Assembly: GCA_015231995.1 (NCBI GenBank)
Contig: JADGAO010000046.1
Coordinates: forward strand, 1-16,394
Source of the DNA: Nitrospinota bacterium
GTDB taxonomy: Bacteria; Nitrospinota_A; UBA7883; JACRLM01
Length of the DNA stretch: 16,394 nt
Direction: 5' to 3'
The notes beneath the pieces are model-generated. The model made no database searches, was not told where the DNA came from, and saw only the letters and a program-made list of their open reading frames with translations. The position numbers and the translations under genes are program-made. Position 1 is the stretch's first letter. Each line of letters begins with the position of its first letter. Below, piece after piece: positions 1 to 7,146 of this stretch.

Positions 1-1440
1 AAAGATGGACAGGTAGCCGTAAGCGGACGCGCCCATTATCAGCGACGACAGCGACATCAGCCCCGCCGCCATCGCCATCCTGCGCCCGTCAATTTTGCCG
101 AGCCGTTTTCTTAACATCCAGGCAAGCGCCCCCACGTTGACGAAGGCTGATATTGACGTGGCCAGGGCAAGCCCGCCATGTTTGAGCGGCCCCATTAAAA
201 CAAGGTTGAGCGCGATGTTGATCAACATGCACCAGACGGCCACTTTTGTCGGGGCTTTCGTGTCCTTTAGCGCGTAAAAAACGCCCACAACTATTTTTGT
301 CGCCGCAAACGCCGGCAGTCCCACCGCGTAAAAGACCAGCGCGGAAATCACGCCGTACCTGGCCGCTTCGTCGAACTGGCCGCGTTCGAAAAGGACGTTG
401 GTCATCGGGCCGGATAGCGCGATCAATCCCACCATCGCGGGAATGGCGATGAACAGAGTGAGCCGCATGGAATGGGAGAAAAGCTCCACTAGTTTTTCGC
501 CGCCTCTGGCCGCTTCGCTGGAAAGCGAGGGAAGAGCGGCCACGCCGACGGCCACGCCGAACACGCCCAGCGGGAATTGCACCAGCCTGTTGCCGTAGTA
601 AAGGTACGAAACGCTCCCCTCCGGCAGGAACGACGCGATGAGCGTGTCCACGAATGTGTTTATTTCCGCCACCGCCATGCCAAACGTGGCCGGAACCATT
701 AGCGCGCCTATCCTTATAGCGTCAGCGTCCCTGAGATTGAACGACGGAACGTATTTCCAGCCCATTCTGCGAAGTTCCCAGACCTGCATTGCCAGTTGCA
801 GAACGCCGCCGATCATCACTCCAACCGCAAGCGCAACCGTCGGCTCCGCGAACCAGTCCCGCATGGTCAGGGCGCAAGTGATTATGGCGATGTTGAGCAT
901 CGAGGGAGCCGCCGCAGGGACGAAAAACTTGCCCATCGAGTTTTGCATCGCCATCAGGACTGCGGCAAGCGACACAAAGATAAGGTATGGGAACATTATC
1001 CTTGTGAGCAGTGTGGTCAGATTGAAAGTCGGCTCGCTGGATGTGAAGCCCGGCGCAAGGGCCGTGACAACCCAGGGGGCGGTAATAACCCCCGCCACGG
1101 AAATTACGGTGAGCGCGACGCCAAGCAGTGTCACGATGTTGCAGGCCAGTTCGAACGCCCGTGGTTTTCCGCTCTTTTCGTAAACCTCGGTATAGACCGG
1201 CACGAAGGCCGCCGTCATGGCCCCTTCCGCCGTCAGCCGTCGAAGAAGGTTGGGAATGCGGAACGCCACGAAAAAAGCATCCGCCGCAGTTTTGGCCCCG
1301 AACAGGTCGGCCACCAGCATGTCGCGGGCATATCCCAACACTCTTGAGATCAGCGTGGCGGCGCTAACAACCCCGGCGGCCTTTATGATCCTCTCTTTGT
1401 GGAAGGAGGCGCCGGAGGAGCCGCCCGGGTCAGTCGCCAT
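1..1440 (-). CDS. murJ: MurJ lipid II flippase (C-terminus cut by window edge)
   Basis: Inner-membrane MOP-superfamily transporter that flips the peptidoglycan precursor lipid II to the periplasmic side. I translated sections across the minus strand: the frame starts at ATG 1440 and was open in every section I translated, through base 1, giving 480 codons without reaching a stop. Family landmarks: RVLGYARDMLVADLFGA near residue 30, then FRIPNLLRRLTAEGAMTAAF (residues about 58-77), LTRIMFPYLIFVSLAA (about 143-158), YYGNRLVQFPLGVFGVAVG (about 281-299) and FYALKDTKAP (about 388-397). The early arginines and Asp expected in the MurJ cavity are present. Full-length family members are about 500-530 residues, so only the last helix or so is missing. 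The start lies 11 bases inside the end of ptsI, so it is probably translationally coupled; no strong ribosome binding site is seen close to it. Identification is firm; the exact start is less so. Confidence 0.95.
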   Translation of the reverse strand, partial: MATDPGGSSGASFHKERIIKAAGVVSAATLISRVLGYARDMLVADLFGAKTAADAFFVAFRIPNLLRRLTAEGAMTAAFVPVYTEVYEKSGKPRAFELACNIVTLLGVALTVISVAGVITAPWVVTALAPGFTSSEPTFNLTTLLTRIMFPYLIFVSLAAVLMAMQNSMGKFFVPAAAPSMLNIAIITCALTMRDWFAEPTVALAVGVMIGGVLQLAMQVWELRRMGWKYVPSFNLRDADAIRIGALMVPATFGMAVAEINTFVDTLIASFLPEGSVSYLYYGNRLVQFPLGVFGVAVGVAALPSLSSEAARGGEKLVELFSHSMRLTLFIAIPAMVGLIALSGPMTNVLFERGQFDEAARYGVISALVFYAVGLPAFAATKIVVGVFYALKDTKAPTKVAVWCMLINIALNLVLMGPLKHGGLALATSISAFVNVGALAWMLRKRLGKIDGRRMAMAAGLMSLSSLIMGASAYGYLSIF

Positions 1441-3241
1441 CAGGCGCAAACTCGGCGGTTAATCCTTCGCGGGTTTTATCGCCGATATGCTTCATCACGA
1501 ACGATTTTATCTCTTCCGCGTCGGTCATCTCCAACGCCCTCTCCGCAATGGCGCGGGCGTCTTTGACGCTTATGGAGCGTATGAACTGTTTGAGACGCGG
1601 TATGGAATGGACGTCCATCGAAAGCTCCCGCAGACCGCCCATCCCAAGCAGGATGGCTACCGAAACAGGGTCGTCGGCCATCTTGCCGCATACCGACACC
1701 GAGATGCCCGCTTTCTCCGCCTCCATGATGGTCTGCGAAAGAAGCTTTAGGATGGCGGGGGAAAAAGGCTGATACAGGTACGCCACCTTCTCGTTCATCC
1801 TGTCTATCGCCAGCGTGTATTGGATAAGGTCGTTTGTGCCGATGGAAAAGAAGGAGCACAGTTTGGCCAGATGGCCCGCAAACAAGGCGGAGGACGGGGT
1901 CTCTATCATTATCCCCGTCTCTATCGCAGGGTTATACGCGATCCCCTCTCCGGCAAGCTCTCCCTTCGCTTCTTCCAGTAGCGCATTGGCCGCAATAAGC
2001 TCCTCAGGAGCCGTTATGAGCGGATACATTATCTTCAGGTTCCCGAAAGCCGAAGCCCGCAAAATCGCGCGAAGTTGGGTTTTGAAAACAGCGGGTTCGC
2101 TTAAGCAAAAGCGTATGGCTCGAAGGCCGAGGGCCGGGTTAGGCTCAGCGGCCATATCCATATAGTCGCTACCGGTGGGCAACTTGTCGCCGCCCATATC
2201 CAGAGTCCTGATAATGGCCCAATTGGATTTGACCGCTTCGGCCACCTTCCGGTAGTCTTCGAACTGCTCCTCTTCGCCGGGCCATTTGGAGCGGTGGATG
2301 AACAGATACTCCGTCCTGTACAGTCCGACGCCTTCCGCGCCATGCTCTGCGAGGTGGGCGAGGTCCTGCGACGACTCGATATTCGCCAGCACCTTCACCT
2401 TCACCCCATCCGTCGTTACGGCCTCCAGGTGTTTTTTGGCATGCACGGCCTGGTCGTAATAAAGATGCTTCTGGCGTCTCTTGTTGTACTTAACGAACTG
2501 GGCGGTCGTGGGACGCAAGACCACTTCCCCGGCGTTCCCGTCAATGATAAGAGCGTCGCCGGAACGGGTGTTAAGCGAAAGCGTTTTAAGCCCCACCACA
2601 GCGGGAATGTCCATGGACGAGGCTATTATCCCTGCGTGCGCCGTTTTGCCGCCGACGTCTATGGCGAACCCCATAACCTTGCCGGGAGTAAGCTGTATGG
2701 TGTCGGCTGGGCTGAGGTCGTGGGAGACTATTATCACCGGCTCGGTGAGGTCGTCGAGAGTCCCTCCGTCGCCCCCCTGTATCAGGTGGCGCTGTAGCCT
2801 TGTGAGAGCCTGCTCGATATCCAAAAGCCTGTCGCGGAAATACTGGTCTTTTATTTTTGAAAAACTGGTTTGATACTTTTCCAGCAGGACTTTGATGGCC
2901 CACTCCGCGTTGCACCGCCGCTCGACCATGATGTTCTTAACATCGCTGAGCACAGACGGGTCGTTTAGTATCTGGAAATGCGTGTCGAAAACCAGGGACG
3001 GGATGTCTTCCCCGGATTCGGAGCGCGACCGGTCGGCGATTTCCCGTATTTCGCTCCGGCAACTCTCGGCGGCTTCGTAGAACCTTTCGATCTCCGCGTC
3101 CAGTTCGTCCTCCGGCACCGATTGCTCCAGCACGCAGATCATGTGCCGGTCGAGGACATAGGCCTTGCCGATGATTATGCCGGTGGAGGCGGGGATACCG
3201 ACGAAAACGTTGTCCTCTATTTCTGGCTCGCTCACAGTCAT
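1430..3241 (-). CDS. ptsI: PTS enzyme I (PEP-protein phosphotransferase)
   Basis: Cytoplasmic first enzyme of the phosphotransferase relay: autophosphorylates from PEP and passes the phosphate to HPr. The 603 residues compare with about 575 in well-studied EI proteins. Order: N-terminal HPr-binding region (about 15-160), phosphohistidine segment GGKTAHAGI with active His202, then the PEP-binding barrel with LYRTEYLF (308-315), TLDMGGDK (346-353), IMIETPSSAL (444-453), FSIGTNDLIQYTLAIDRMN (465-483) and the proton-donor Cys518. There is no GAF domain, so it is ordinary EI and not PtsP. Around the cysteine the sequence reads CGKMADDP where the family usually has CGEMAGDP; this is mild divergence next to an intact catalytic Cys. 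The start codon overlaps the ptsH stop (ATGA), showing coupled translation. Confidence 0.97.
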   Translation of the reverse strand: MTVSEPEIEDNVFVGIPASTGIIIGKAYVLDRHMICVLEQSVPEDELDAEIERFYEAAESCRSEIREIADRSRSESGEDIPSLVFDTHFQILNDPSVLSDVKNIMVERRCNAEWAIKVLLEKYQTSFSKIKDQYFRDRLLDIEQALTRLQRHLIQGGDGGTLDDLTEPVIIVSHDLSPADTIQLTPGKVMGFAIDVGGKTAHAGIIASSMDIPAVVGLKTLSLNTRSGDALIIDGNAGEVVLRPTTAQFVKYNKRRQKHLYYDQAVHAKKHLEAVTTDGVKVKVLANIESSQDLAHLAEHGAEGVGLYRTEYLFIHRSKWPGEEEQFEDYRKVAEAVKSNWAIIRTLDMGGDKLPTGSDYMDMAAEPNPALGLRAIRFCLSEPAVFKTQLRAILRASAFGNLKIMYPLITAPEELIAANALLEEAKGELAGEGIAYNPAIETGIMIETPSSALFAGHLAKLCSFFSIGTNDLIQYTLAIDRMNEKVAYLYQPFSPAILKLLSQTIMEAEKAGISVSVCGKMADDPVSVAILLGMGGLRELSMDVHSIPRLKQFIRSISVKDARAIAERALEMTDAEEIKSFVMKHIGDKTREGLTAEFAPDGD

Positions 3242-3507
3242 TTCTCCTCGCCGAATTTTGCGGCCACCAGAGCCGCTATCTCGTCGGCGGCCTCCAGTTC
3301 ATCCTCGCCCTCCGCCATCAACAACAGGGTGTCGCCCTTTCCGGCGCACAGGGACAGTATGTCCGTGACCAGTTTTAAGTCGGCCGAAACGCCGTTATTC
3401 TCCATACAGACCCTGGATTTGAACCGCATGGCCGTTTTCGCAAGCGTGAACGCGGGCCTTGCGTGAAGCCCCCACTCGTTGACGAGCGTCACTTCGCGTT
3501 TGGTCAT
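3238..3507 (-). CDS. ptsH: HPr phosphocarrier protein
   Basis: Small cytoplasmic phosphocarrier (89 residues, the family length) that takes phosphate from EI on a histidine and hands it to EIIA proteins. The active-site motif GLHARPA places the phosphorylated histidine at His15, the canonical position. The helix-2 region that carries the regulatory Ser46 in HprK-regulated HPr proteins reads LKLVTDILSL, with Leu at position 46, so regulation by HPr kinase at that site is not possible. Both ends overlap neighbours by ATGA (with the EIIA gene upstream and ptsI downstream). Family assignment is certain; the role as a regulatory rather than transport HPr is inferred from the absence of any EIIB or EIIC gene in the window. 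Confidence 0.97.
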   Translation of the reverse strand: MTKREVTLVNEWGLHARPAFTLAKTAMRFKSRVCMENNGVSADLKLVTDILSLCAGKGDTLLLMAEGEDELEAADEIAALVAAKFGEEK

Positions 3508-3932
3508 TTCCCGCCGGAGAGCACCTCGGAGGCGACGAAGATGTTATTCCTTCCGTAGTCTCTGAGTTTCTGGGCTTTTTCTTTGAGCGTAAGCGACTCA
3601 TCCATCATCGCCGCGTGTATCAAGATCGGGAGGTTCACGCCCGCCACTATCTCCAGTTTTTTTTCGTCCATCAGCGACATGGCGATGTTGGAGGGAGCGC
3701 CTCCGAAAAGGTCGGTAAGCGCGATGACCCCCTTGTCGGTCATTATCTCGTCTATGGCGGCGGTTATTATCTCCCTGGCTTTATCCATGTCAACGGCATG
3801 GTCTATCGCGACGGCTTTGAAGCCTGTCTGCTTGCCCGCGATGAACTCCAGCGTCTGCAACATCTCGAACGCCAGCGCGCCATGCGCGATGATAAGGTAA
3901 CCGGTCTTCGGGGTGGCGACCGATCCGGTCAT
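3504..3932 (-). CDS. PTS EIIA component, mannose family
   Basis: A 142-residue protein matching the EIIA-Man fold: GYLIIAHGALAFEML with the phosphorylatable His17, DLFGGAPSNIA (about residues 94-104) and GVNLPILI (about 118-125). In full mannose-type systems this domain passes phosphate from HPr to EIIB. Here no IIB, IIC or IID gene accompanies it, so it may be a phosphorylation-state sensor or regulator; that is inference. In many Proteobacteria a stand-alone EIIA of this type precedes ptsH and ptsI in the rpoN neighbourhood. No clear Shine-Dalgarno sequence precedes the ATG; a short hairpin lies just upstream (3942-3959). The stop overlaps the ptsH start. Confidence 0.9.
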   Translation of the reverse strand: MTGSVATPKTGYLIIAHGALAFEMLQTLEFIAGKQTGFKAVAIDHAVDMDKAREIITAAIDEIMTDKGVIALTDLFGGAPSNIAMSLMDEKKLEIVAGVNLPILIHAAMMDESLTLKEKAQKLRDYGRNNIFVASEVLSGGK

Positions 3933-3941
3933 CGGGCGAGC

Positions 3942-3959
3942 CCGCTTGCGGAAAAGCGG
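3942..3959 (-). other. Short hairpin between ptsN and EIIA gene
   Basis: Perfect 6-base arms CCGCTT and AAGCGG separated by six bases, lying in the 39-base gap between the ptsN stop and the EIIA start. There is no T-run after it on the minus strand, so it is not a standard intrinsic terminator. It could affect translation or stability of the EIIA-ptsH-ptsI part of the message, or mean nothing. Confidence 0.35.
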
Positions 3960-3971
3960 CCCTGCGTCTGG

Positions 3972-4439
3972 TCAACCAAGTTTTTCATCCTCCTCCGCTA
4001 TGATGAAACTCATCTCGCCGGCGTTACCGGCGCCCTCTATCCTTTCCAGGAAGCCGGGGCTTCTTAAAAGGCGCGAAACCCTCGCAAGGGCCTTTAAGCT
4101 CTCTCCAGCAGTTTTTTCCGCCGCGACGAGCATGAAAACAAGTCTGACAGGTTTGCCGTCCATTGCGGAATATTCTATCCCATCCCTGGAAAGACCGAAC
4201 GCGCCTGTCAACGATGTGGCCAGCGGCGTCCTGGCGTGGGGGATGGCGATCTGGTCGCCGATCCCCGTGGAGCCGAGCGATTCCCTTTTCATCATCGCGT
4301 CGAATACGGCCCCAGCGTCGCCCACGTCGCCGTTACCGGCCAGAAGAACGCAAAGCTCCATCAAGGCGGCGCCTTTTTCGTCCGATTTGAAGGAGGACAG
4401 GATGTGGTCCCTTCCTAAAAAATCGGATATGCGCACCAA
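3972..4439 (-). CDS. ptsN: Nitrogen-type PTS EIIA (PtsN, EIIA-Ntr)
   Basis: A 155-residue cytoplasmic EIIA of the fructose/nitrogen family. The motif STGIGDQIAIPHAR gives the phosphorylated histidine at His68, and the following VFMLVAAEKTAGESLKALARVSRLL matches the conserved second half of the domain. PtsN is the output protein of the regulatory PTS(Ntr) branch and is classically encoded next to rpoN, as here. With ptsH and ptsI downstream, this cluster can make a complete EI-HPr-EIIA relay without a transporter. A 24-base gap separates it from hpf. Confidence 0.93.
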   Translation of the reverse strand: MVRISDFLGRDHILSSFKSDEKGAALMELCVLLAGNGDVGDAGAVFDAMMKRESLGSTGIGDQIAIPHARTPLATSLTGAFGLSRDGIEYSAMDGKPVRLVFMLVAAEKTAGESLKALARVSRLLRSPGFLERIEGAGNAGEMSFIIAEEDEKLG

Positions 4440-4463
4440 GCGCCGCTTTCCGGTCTGGTTCCC

Positions 4464-4793
4464 TTACGCCTCGCCCATCCCTATGCGCTCGGCAGACCCC
4501 TCTTTTTTCCTGTCCTGTTTTTTCCCTTTGAACTTCTTGGCCTGGCGGTCCACCTTGTCCATCACGCCGTCTATGGCCGCATACATGTTCTCGTCTTTCT
4601 CCACGCCGTGAAGGTCTACGCCGTTGGCGTGTATCGTCACTTCGGCGATGTGCGTGAGTTTCTCGACTTTCAGGATCACATGCGCGTTCAAAGTGGTGTT
4701 CAGGTATTTGCGCACCTTGCCCACTTTCTCCTCAGTGTATTCCTTAAGCGCCGGTGTGACTTCTATGTTGTGGCCTGTTATGGTGATCTGCAT
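4464..4793 (-). CDS. hpf: Ribosome hibernation-promoting factor, short form
   Basis: A 109-residue protein of the HPF/YfiA family, which binds the 30S decoding region and inactivates or dimerises 70S ribosomes under starvation. Family features: MQITITGHNIEVTPALKEY at the start, KVRKYLNTTLNAHVIL, and DLHGVEKDENMYAAIDGVMDKVDRQAKK ahead of a very basic tail (KFKGKKQDRKKE). The long form has an added C-terminal domain and is about 180 residues; this is the short type. The start is supported by a strong AGGAGG nine bases upstream of the ATG. The rpoN-hpf-ptsN order is widely conserved. Confidence 0.95.
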   Translation of the reverse strand: MQITITGHNIEVTPALKEYTEEKVGKVRKYLNTTLNAHVILKVEKLTHIAEVTIHANGVDLHGVEKDENMYAAIDGVMDKVDRQAKKFKGKKQDRKKEGSAERIGMGEA

Positions 4794-4819
4794 GGCTTAA
4801 ATCCTCCTGTTTTACGCGA

Positions 4820-6301
4820 TCAGTACACAATCTTCTTGCGCTTGGACGTGGAAGATATCTTCAACTCCTTGCGATACTTGGTTACGGTCCGCCGGGCTAT
4901 CTTTACGTCCTTGGCCTCCAACAGCTTGACTATCTGGTCGTCCGTCAGGGGTTTGGCCTGATCCTCTTCTTTGATAAGCTTCCTTATCATTTCCTTGACG
5001 CGCACCGACGACATATCGTTGCCCAGGAACGAACCTACCGACGAATGGAAAAAATATTTCAGCTCGAAAAGCCCCTGGGGCGTGTGGATGTACTTGTTTG
5101 TCGTCACCCTGCTGATCGTGGACTCGTGCATTCCGATGTCTTCGGCCACGTCTTTGAGTATAAGGGGTTTCAAATAATGAATCCCTTTATCCAAAAACTC
5201 TCTCTGGAACTTGACGATGGACCTGCCTACTTTGAGCATCGTCTGCCGTCTTTGTTCTATGCTCTTTATAAGCCAGAGGGCGGAGCGGAACTTGTTTTCC
5301 ACATACTCGCGGGTGTTCTTGTTGTCTTCGTCCTTGTTTTTGAGGATTGAATGGTAATAAGGGTTTATCCGAAGCCTCGGTATCCCCTCGTCGTTGAGAT
5401 ATATCTGGTAATCGTCGTCTATCTTCACTACGAACATGTCCGGGGTTATGTAGCGCGTCTCCTCCGGGTTAAACTGCAGGCCGGGTTTGGGGTCGAACTC
5501 CCTGAGCGCGCGCACGGCGTCTATAACGTCATCAACCTCCACTCCTTCCGCTTTGGCGATGCGGGGGAAGTTGCGTTCGTCAAGGCTCTCCAGATGGTTC
5601 GCTATCAGCTTTTCCACCAGGGTTCCCCGAAGGTGGTTGGCCCGCATCTGGATTGAGAGGCATTCTTTAAGGTTGCGCGCGCCCACGCCGGGCGGGTCCA
5701 GGCTCTGAATAAGCGTCAGCGCGTCTTCCATGTCATCCACGCTCACTCCGGCCTCCGCCGCCAAAGGCTCGATATCGCTTTCCAAATAGCCTTCGTCGTT
5801 GATGTTGCCGATGATGACGGATCCCAGCCGTTTTTCCTCTTCGGTGTAGGCCGAGCAGTTCAACTGCCACATCAGATGCTCTTCCAGCCCGTCTTTCTGG
5901 CGGAGGGTGTTTTCCAGGCTCGGCCTCTCCACATAACCCTCGCCCGTGCTCCCCTCGTAAAGGTCGGACTGGATGTAAGCGTCCCAATCCACTTCGCTCT
6001 GTGGTTGCGGAACCTCTTCTTTTTCGAAAGCGGCCTGCTCTTCGTAAACCGTCTCTTCGCGGCTGTTCGAAGGCGGCTCTTCCTGCGTCGGCGTGTTGGA
6101 AAGGGCGGCTTCCTCTTCCTCCACCTGCTCGACCTCGGCCTCGACATTTTCGTCAAGTAGCGGATTTTCTTCGAGTTCCGCCCGTATAGCCTGGACAAGC
6201 TCAAGCCGTGTCATGGGTAAAAGCTTTATGGCCTGTTGCAACATCGGCGTCATCACCAGACGTTGCGACATGCGCATCTGAAGCTTCATCTCGATACCCA
6301 T
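4820..6301 (-). CDS. rpoN: RNA polymerase sigma-54 factor
   Basis: Sigma factor for -24/-12 promoters, needing AAA+ activators. The 493 residues show all regions in order: region I, Gln/Leu-rich (residues about 1-50, LQMRMSQRLVMTPMLQQAI, ELEENPLLDE); a long acidic region II (about 52-130); the core-binding region; a helix-turn-helix (about 382-418, KDVAEDIGMHESTISRVT); and the RpoN box ARRTVTKYRKEL (469-480) that reads the -24 element. The family length is about 450-500. ATG 6301 is chosen because GAGAGGGG lies seven bases upstream; a second ATG four codons in is possible. The 104-base region upstream holds regulatory candidates described separately. Confidence 0.97.
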   Translation of the reverse strand: MGIEMKLQMRMSQRLVMTPMLQQAIKLLPMTRLELVQAIRAELEENPLLDENVEAEVEQVEEEEAALSNTPTQEEPPSNSREETVYEEQAAFEKEEVPQPQSEVDWDAYIQSDLYEGSTGEGYVERPSLENTLRQKDGLEEHLMWQLNCSAYTEEEKRLGSVIIGNINDEGYLESDIEPLAAEAGVSVDDMEDALTLIQSLDPPGVGARNLKECLSIQMRANHLRGTLVEKLIANHLESLDERNFPRIAKAEGVEVDDVIDAVRALREFDPKPGLQFNPEETRYITPDMFVVKIDDDYQIYLNDEGIPRLRINPYYHSILKNKDEDNKNTREYVENKFRSALWLIKSIEQRRQTMLKVGRSIVKFQREFLDKGIHYLKPLILKDVAEDIGMHESTISRVTTNKYIHTPQGLFELKYFFHSSVGSFLGNDMSSVRVKEMIRKLIKEEDQAKPLTDDQIVKLLEAKDVKIARRTVTKYRKELKISSTSKRKKIVY

Positions 6302-6315
6302 CAGGCAACCCCTCT

Positions 6316-6339
6316 CATCCTATCCTTACGGATTGGATG
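6316..6339 (-). promoter_or_regulatory. Hairpin in the rpoN leader next to the ribosome binding site
   Basis: Read on the minus strand the segment is CATCC, A, ATCC, GTAA, GGAT, A, GGATG: two nested perfect arms (5 and 4 base pairs) around one A-A mismatch, closed by GTAA, a GNRA-type tetraloop. The Shine-Dalgarno GAGAGGGG overlaps the last base of the stem and continues straight after it. Such a structure could stack against or occlude the ribosome site, protect the 5' end, or act as a DNA operator. The structure is seen directly; the function is inferred. Confidence 0.5.
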
Positions 6340-6353
6340 TTGATTTATTTTGA

Positions 6354-6369
6354 CTTTCAACGTTCAAAG
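6354..6369. promoter_or_regulatory. 16-base near-palindrome upstream of rpoN
   Basis: CTTTCAACGTTCAAAG is symmetrical about AACGTT except for one mismatched pair (14 of 16 positions match). It lies where transcription would begin if the upstream -24/-12-like element is used, so it is placed like an operator. No family of binding protein can be named. Confidence 0.35.
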
Positions 6370-6375
6370 ATACCC

Positions 6376-6391
6376 ATCAAACAATGTGCCA
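6376..6391 (-). promoter_or_regulatory. Possible sigma-54 promoter upstream of rpoN
   Basis: On the minus strand TGGCAC, five bases, then TTGAT. The consensus is TGGCAC-N5-TTGCA/T; the -24 half is perfect, the GG to -12 spacing is right, but the invariant C of the -12 GC is A. It lies 75 bases before the rpoN start in the only long gap in this operon. It may be a weak promoter, a binding-only site for sigma-54 autoregulation, or chance. A weaker sigma-70 alternative (TTGAAA, 17 bases, TCCAAT) lies closer to the gene. Confidence 0.3.
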
Positions 6392-6405
6392 TTTCCCCCT
6401 GATGG

Positions 6406-7146
6406 CTATTTTAACGAAAAATTCCGTCCAAGATAGATATTTTTCGCTTGTTCGCTTTTCGCTATCGTCTCGGAGGTGCCTTCTTCTATTATTTTACCCT
6501 CATTTAAAATATACGCCCTATCCGTAATTTCGAGGGTGTCCCGGACGTTATGATCCGTTATAAGTATTCCAATACCCCTGTCCCTTAATCTTAACACCAA
6601 ATCCTGGATGTCCGTGACGGCGATGGGATCGATCCCTGCGAACGGTTCGTCGAGCAATATGAACGAGGGATGGGAGCATAAGCACCTGGCTATCTCCAGC
6701 CTTCTGCGCTCGCCGCCGGACAGGGAAAGCGCCATGTGGTCGGCAAGGTGGAGTATGCCGAATTCGTCGAGCAACTCCTTTGCCTTCGTTTCCCTTTCCC
6801 TGCGGGTGTGGTTGAGGGTCTCCAGTATCGCCATGACGTTTTCGTAAACGGTGAGTTTCCTGAAAATGGAAGGCTCCTGCGGCAGATAGCTTATTCCCGT
6901 CCTCGCCCTTTTGTACATCGGCATATGCGTGATGTCCGTATCGTCGAGAGTCACGGAACCATCGTCGGCCCTGGTAAGGCCCACGACCATATAGAATGTC
7001 GTTGTTTTTCCCGCGCCGTTGGGGCCGAGCAGACCCACTATCTCCCTATTGGTCATAGAGACGCAGACTCCGTCCACGACCTTTCTTCCCTTGTAGGATT
7101 TGGAAAGGTTTACCGCTTTCAACGTCCGCAGTTGTGTCATTTTCAC
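6406..7146 (-). CDS. lptB: LPS export ABC transporter ATP-binding protein LptB
   Basis: ATPase that powers extraction of LPS from the inner membrane with LptF and LptG and passes it to LptC. The 246 residues include Walker A GPNGAGKT (41-48), the Q-loop SYLPQEPS typical of LptB, the signature LSGGERRR, Walker B FILLDEPFAGIDP and the H-loop TDHNVRD. Length matches the family (about 241). The start is taken as GTG 7146, whose bases overlap the lptA stop (GTGA); an ATG two codons later (7140) is equally possible and no clear Shine-Dalgarno distinguishes them. LptF and LptG genes are not in this window. Confidence 0.97.
   Translation of the reverse strand: MKMTQLRTLKAVNLSKSYKGRKVVDGVCVSMTNREIVGLLGPNGAGKTTTFYMVVGLTRADDGSVTLDDTDITHMPMYKRARTGISYLPQEPSIFRKLTVYENVMAILETLNHTRRERETKAKELLDEFGILHLADHMALSLSGGERRRLEIARCLCSHPSFILLDEPFAGIDPIAVTDIQDLVLRLRDRGIGILITDHNVRDTLEITDRAYILNEGKIIEEGTSETIAKSEQAKNIYLGRNFSLK

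Noticed and set aside
638..1347. Overlapping plus-strand open frames of about 180 codons each
   Set aside because: Both are antisense to murJ, whose frame shows conserved flippase motifs throughout; the plus-strand products resemble no protein family.
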